A DNA stretch of 64,000 nucleotides from Himantopus leucocephalus (Eukaryota > Chordata > Aves > Charadriiformes > Recurvirostridae), in contig RSEF01000001.1 in assembly GCA_003993805.1 (NCBI GenBank), positions 73,226,355-73,290,354 on the forward strand. Direction: 5' to 3'. The translations under genes and the position numbers were made by a program. Positions 61,988 through 64,000 of the stretch are shown here, piece after piece; the first letter of the stretch is position 1, and each line of letters begins with the position of its first letter. Below the pieces are notes generated by a model, which did not search any database, was not told the DNA's origin, and saw only the letters and a program-made list of their open reading frames with translations.

Positions 61988-64000
61988 CTAATAAGGAGAA
62001 AAGAGATTAAATCTAATACTGGAAGCAAGACAAGCTACCTTATCCAATATACTTCCAGAGTAACATATACATGTCAGACACTGTGGGCCAAGGAATTCTG
62101 TGCTGTTATTGATACTTCCTGAATCAAGCTTTCACTTGGTTAAAAAAAGTCAGCTTACTGTTGTCACAGCCAGTTAAGCCACAGAATTAACTTCATTCAG
62201 TTTCTTACAGTCAAATGTACAGAAGACAGTAACTTGCCTGCATTTAGTGCAACATTAGGCACCTTCATCTAAGGAAACCCATGTATTTAAGTTGAAGGCC
62301 AGTGCAAACTTAAAAATCAAAGCTGCAACACTCAAGGTTTAAANNNNNNNNNNNNNNNNNNNNNNNNNNNNNNNNNNNNNNNNNNNNNNNNNNNNNNNNN
62401 NNNNNNNNNNNNNNNNNNNNNNNNNNNNNNNNNNNNNNNNNNNCATACATAAAAAAGTATCAGAAAGTTAATGTCATGTTTTATGCCTTTATAAAAGAGA
62501 TGCTTTGAAAAAAAAGCAGGTACTAGACATCCTTAAGATGGTTTTAAGCCAAGTTTTCTTTCTAGCCTACTGTTAGATACTGTTTCTGGAAGTCATTATA
62601 AGCTGGTAGCAGATTTTGAGTTTAGGCACCTGTTAGGCCAGGTCACATCAAACTTACACATACTAAGAACACTTAACAGTAGTGGTTCAAGCAACATTCA
62701 GGTTAGTTTTACACAGTACTGATAAGTTTAGGGTCTAATTTGTCATAACAATGTTTCTGAAACCTAACTTCAACACTACTTATACATTCAGAAAAACAGG
62801 TTTGACTATATCCAGAGAACTGACTAAAAATGGAGTTGAAAAACCTAGAATTTGTTTTAGGACCTCTTAAACCATTGCAAATAAACCAATGTAAAGGCAC
62901 ACTGACCACTTTGGAATTTTACGAGTCAAAGTCCCAATATACTAGGTACTCACGTTAAAGCTTTTTTTTTTGAGACTGAATGTCTACTTATACATAACAC
63001 CACTCTAACATACAATTCAACCACCTTATAGCAAAACCGCATCCTATGATACAGGACCTCAATTCCTCTTTAGGTTTGTTAGCTGTGGAGTACTAAATGA
63101 GCTGGAATGGTGATATCTAAGCTGTAATCACAACAGTGAGTGCCAACTGTGTAATGTAGATACACAATTAACATTTGCTTTCTACTCAGAGCAGCATTCA
63201 CAGCAGGTATGAATTAAAGGGTACTGGATGACAGCAAGAGCCAAACTGTTTTGCTTTCACACAGCAGGCCACAAATTCAGCTCTAACAAAGTTTGCTGGT
63301 CCACAGGTTGCACAAACATTTAAATAGAGTAACAGTTTAAGAGCCCTGCACATCAGGGCTCACTCTGCTGCCTCAGGCCCAACTTCTTAGGTACTGCATC
63401 TTACAGTACATTAAGTTAAATAAGCATATTTTAAGATCTCAAAACCTAGCAGGTTATTAAAAGATGTCTCAGAGCTCTAATAGTTATTTCAGGGAGTAAA
63501 GAAAGGTTAATTTCAGCTCCAGAAAGCAGCAGCAGTGACATAAGCCTTTTATCTACCATGCCGGGATCCCTGCACAAGGTCATTTATAGGTTCTCTCCAG
63601 GAGCAAAATGGATCCAGCTACAGCACTGCCTCTTCTTTTTTTTTCACATAAACAAAGGCAGGAAGTTTCATTTGTCCTTTATATGCACCTCAAGTCAAAT
63701 TAAGACTTTTTAATAAGTGGTTATGAAAGCTAGCTAGGTTGAGAAGACACTGTTTTTTACTCATTCAATATTCTTTTGATATTAGGATTTGTCAATAGCT
63801 ACTAAGCAAAAATATAGCTAGCTGGTGTTTCACTATGGTCTGCTATGCAAATCAAAGTTTGAATACTTTAAAAATATGCTTTGTTTACTTAATTCAGTAA
63901 TGCATCTTAAGCAACCTTACATTCCAACATTCAGTTTAGTTTAATTTGGTTGACCTGCACACCCACATATTACTATGAAGATTCCTAGGCAGTTTGCAAG
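61988..64000 (-). other. CAPRIN2: CAPRIN2 intron to window edge, with gap
   Basis: No further exon was recognised up to the edge. The 100-N gap at 62344-62443 could hide a short exon. The sequence is otherwise unique-looking and AT-rich. Confidence 0.6.
62344..62443. other. 100-N assembly gap
   Basis: Exactly 100 Ns in a CAPRIN2 intron. No repeat was recognised on either side. Confidence 0.95.

Overview
This is a vertebrate nuclear window, almost certainly from a bird. It holds CR1 LINE copies of the avian type (CR1 ORF2 peptides, 3' ends with ATTCT-type short repeats) and three LTRs of the solo type common in bird genomes. The genes have short exons in long introns and overall low CpG. No bacterial operon, CRISPR array, tRNA or rRNA was seen. 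The window contains three 100-N scaffold gaps (14233-14332, 43213-43312, 62344-62443) and nine single-N joins.

Two protein-coding genes lie head-to-tail on the minus strand, in the order and orientation I know from mammals. IPO8 (importin-8) occupies about 2.3-42.7 kb. Exons 2 to 25 can be placed individually, with splice sites and reading phases agreeing at every junction except 24/25. CAPRIN2 occupies about 46.8-62.0 kb and continues off the right edge. Its last 11 coding exons are visible and end in the C1q domain exon.

Layout: 1-3276 is IPO8 3' UTR and downstream flank. 3277-42710 is IPO8 coding exons and introns, with a degraded CR1 in the 9.2-kb intron 21 and a complete solo LTR with 5-bp target duplications in intron 2. 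42711-46820 is the sequence between IPO8 exon 2 and the CAPRIN2 3' end: a gapped CR1, unassigned sequence and a 726-bp solo LTR. 46820-61987 is CAPRIN2, with a CR1 tail and another LTR in introns. 61988-64000 is CAPRIN2 intron with a gap.

Main points of interest: a GC-AG intron in IPO8 that restores frame where no GT donor does; a 2-nt frame conflict at the last IPO8 splice junction; absence of IPO8 exon 1 and any CpG-rich promoter; a cluster of radical replacements at the end of IPO8 exon 18; an expanded Gly/Asp tract in IPO8; a NAGNAG acceptor at the CAPRIN2 C1q exon; and several near-identical duplicated blocks around single Ns that are best read as assembly artefacts, one of which copies the end of an IPO8 exon. 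I found no convincing undescribed system. The window is an ordinary two-gene locus with some splice and assembly oddities.
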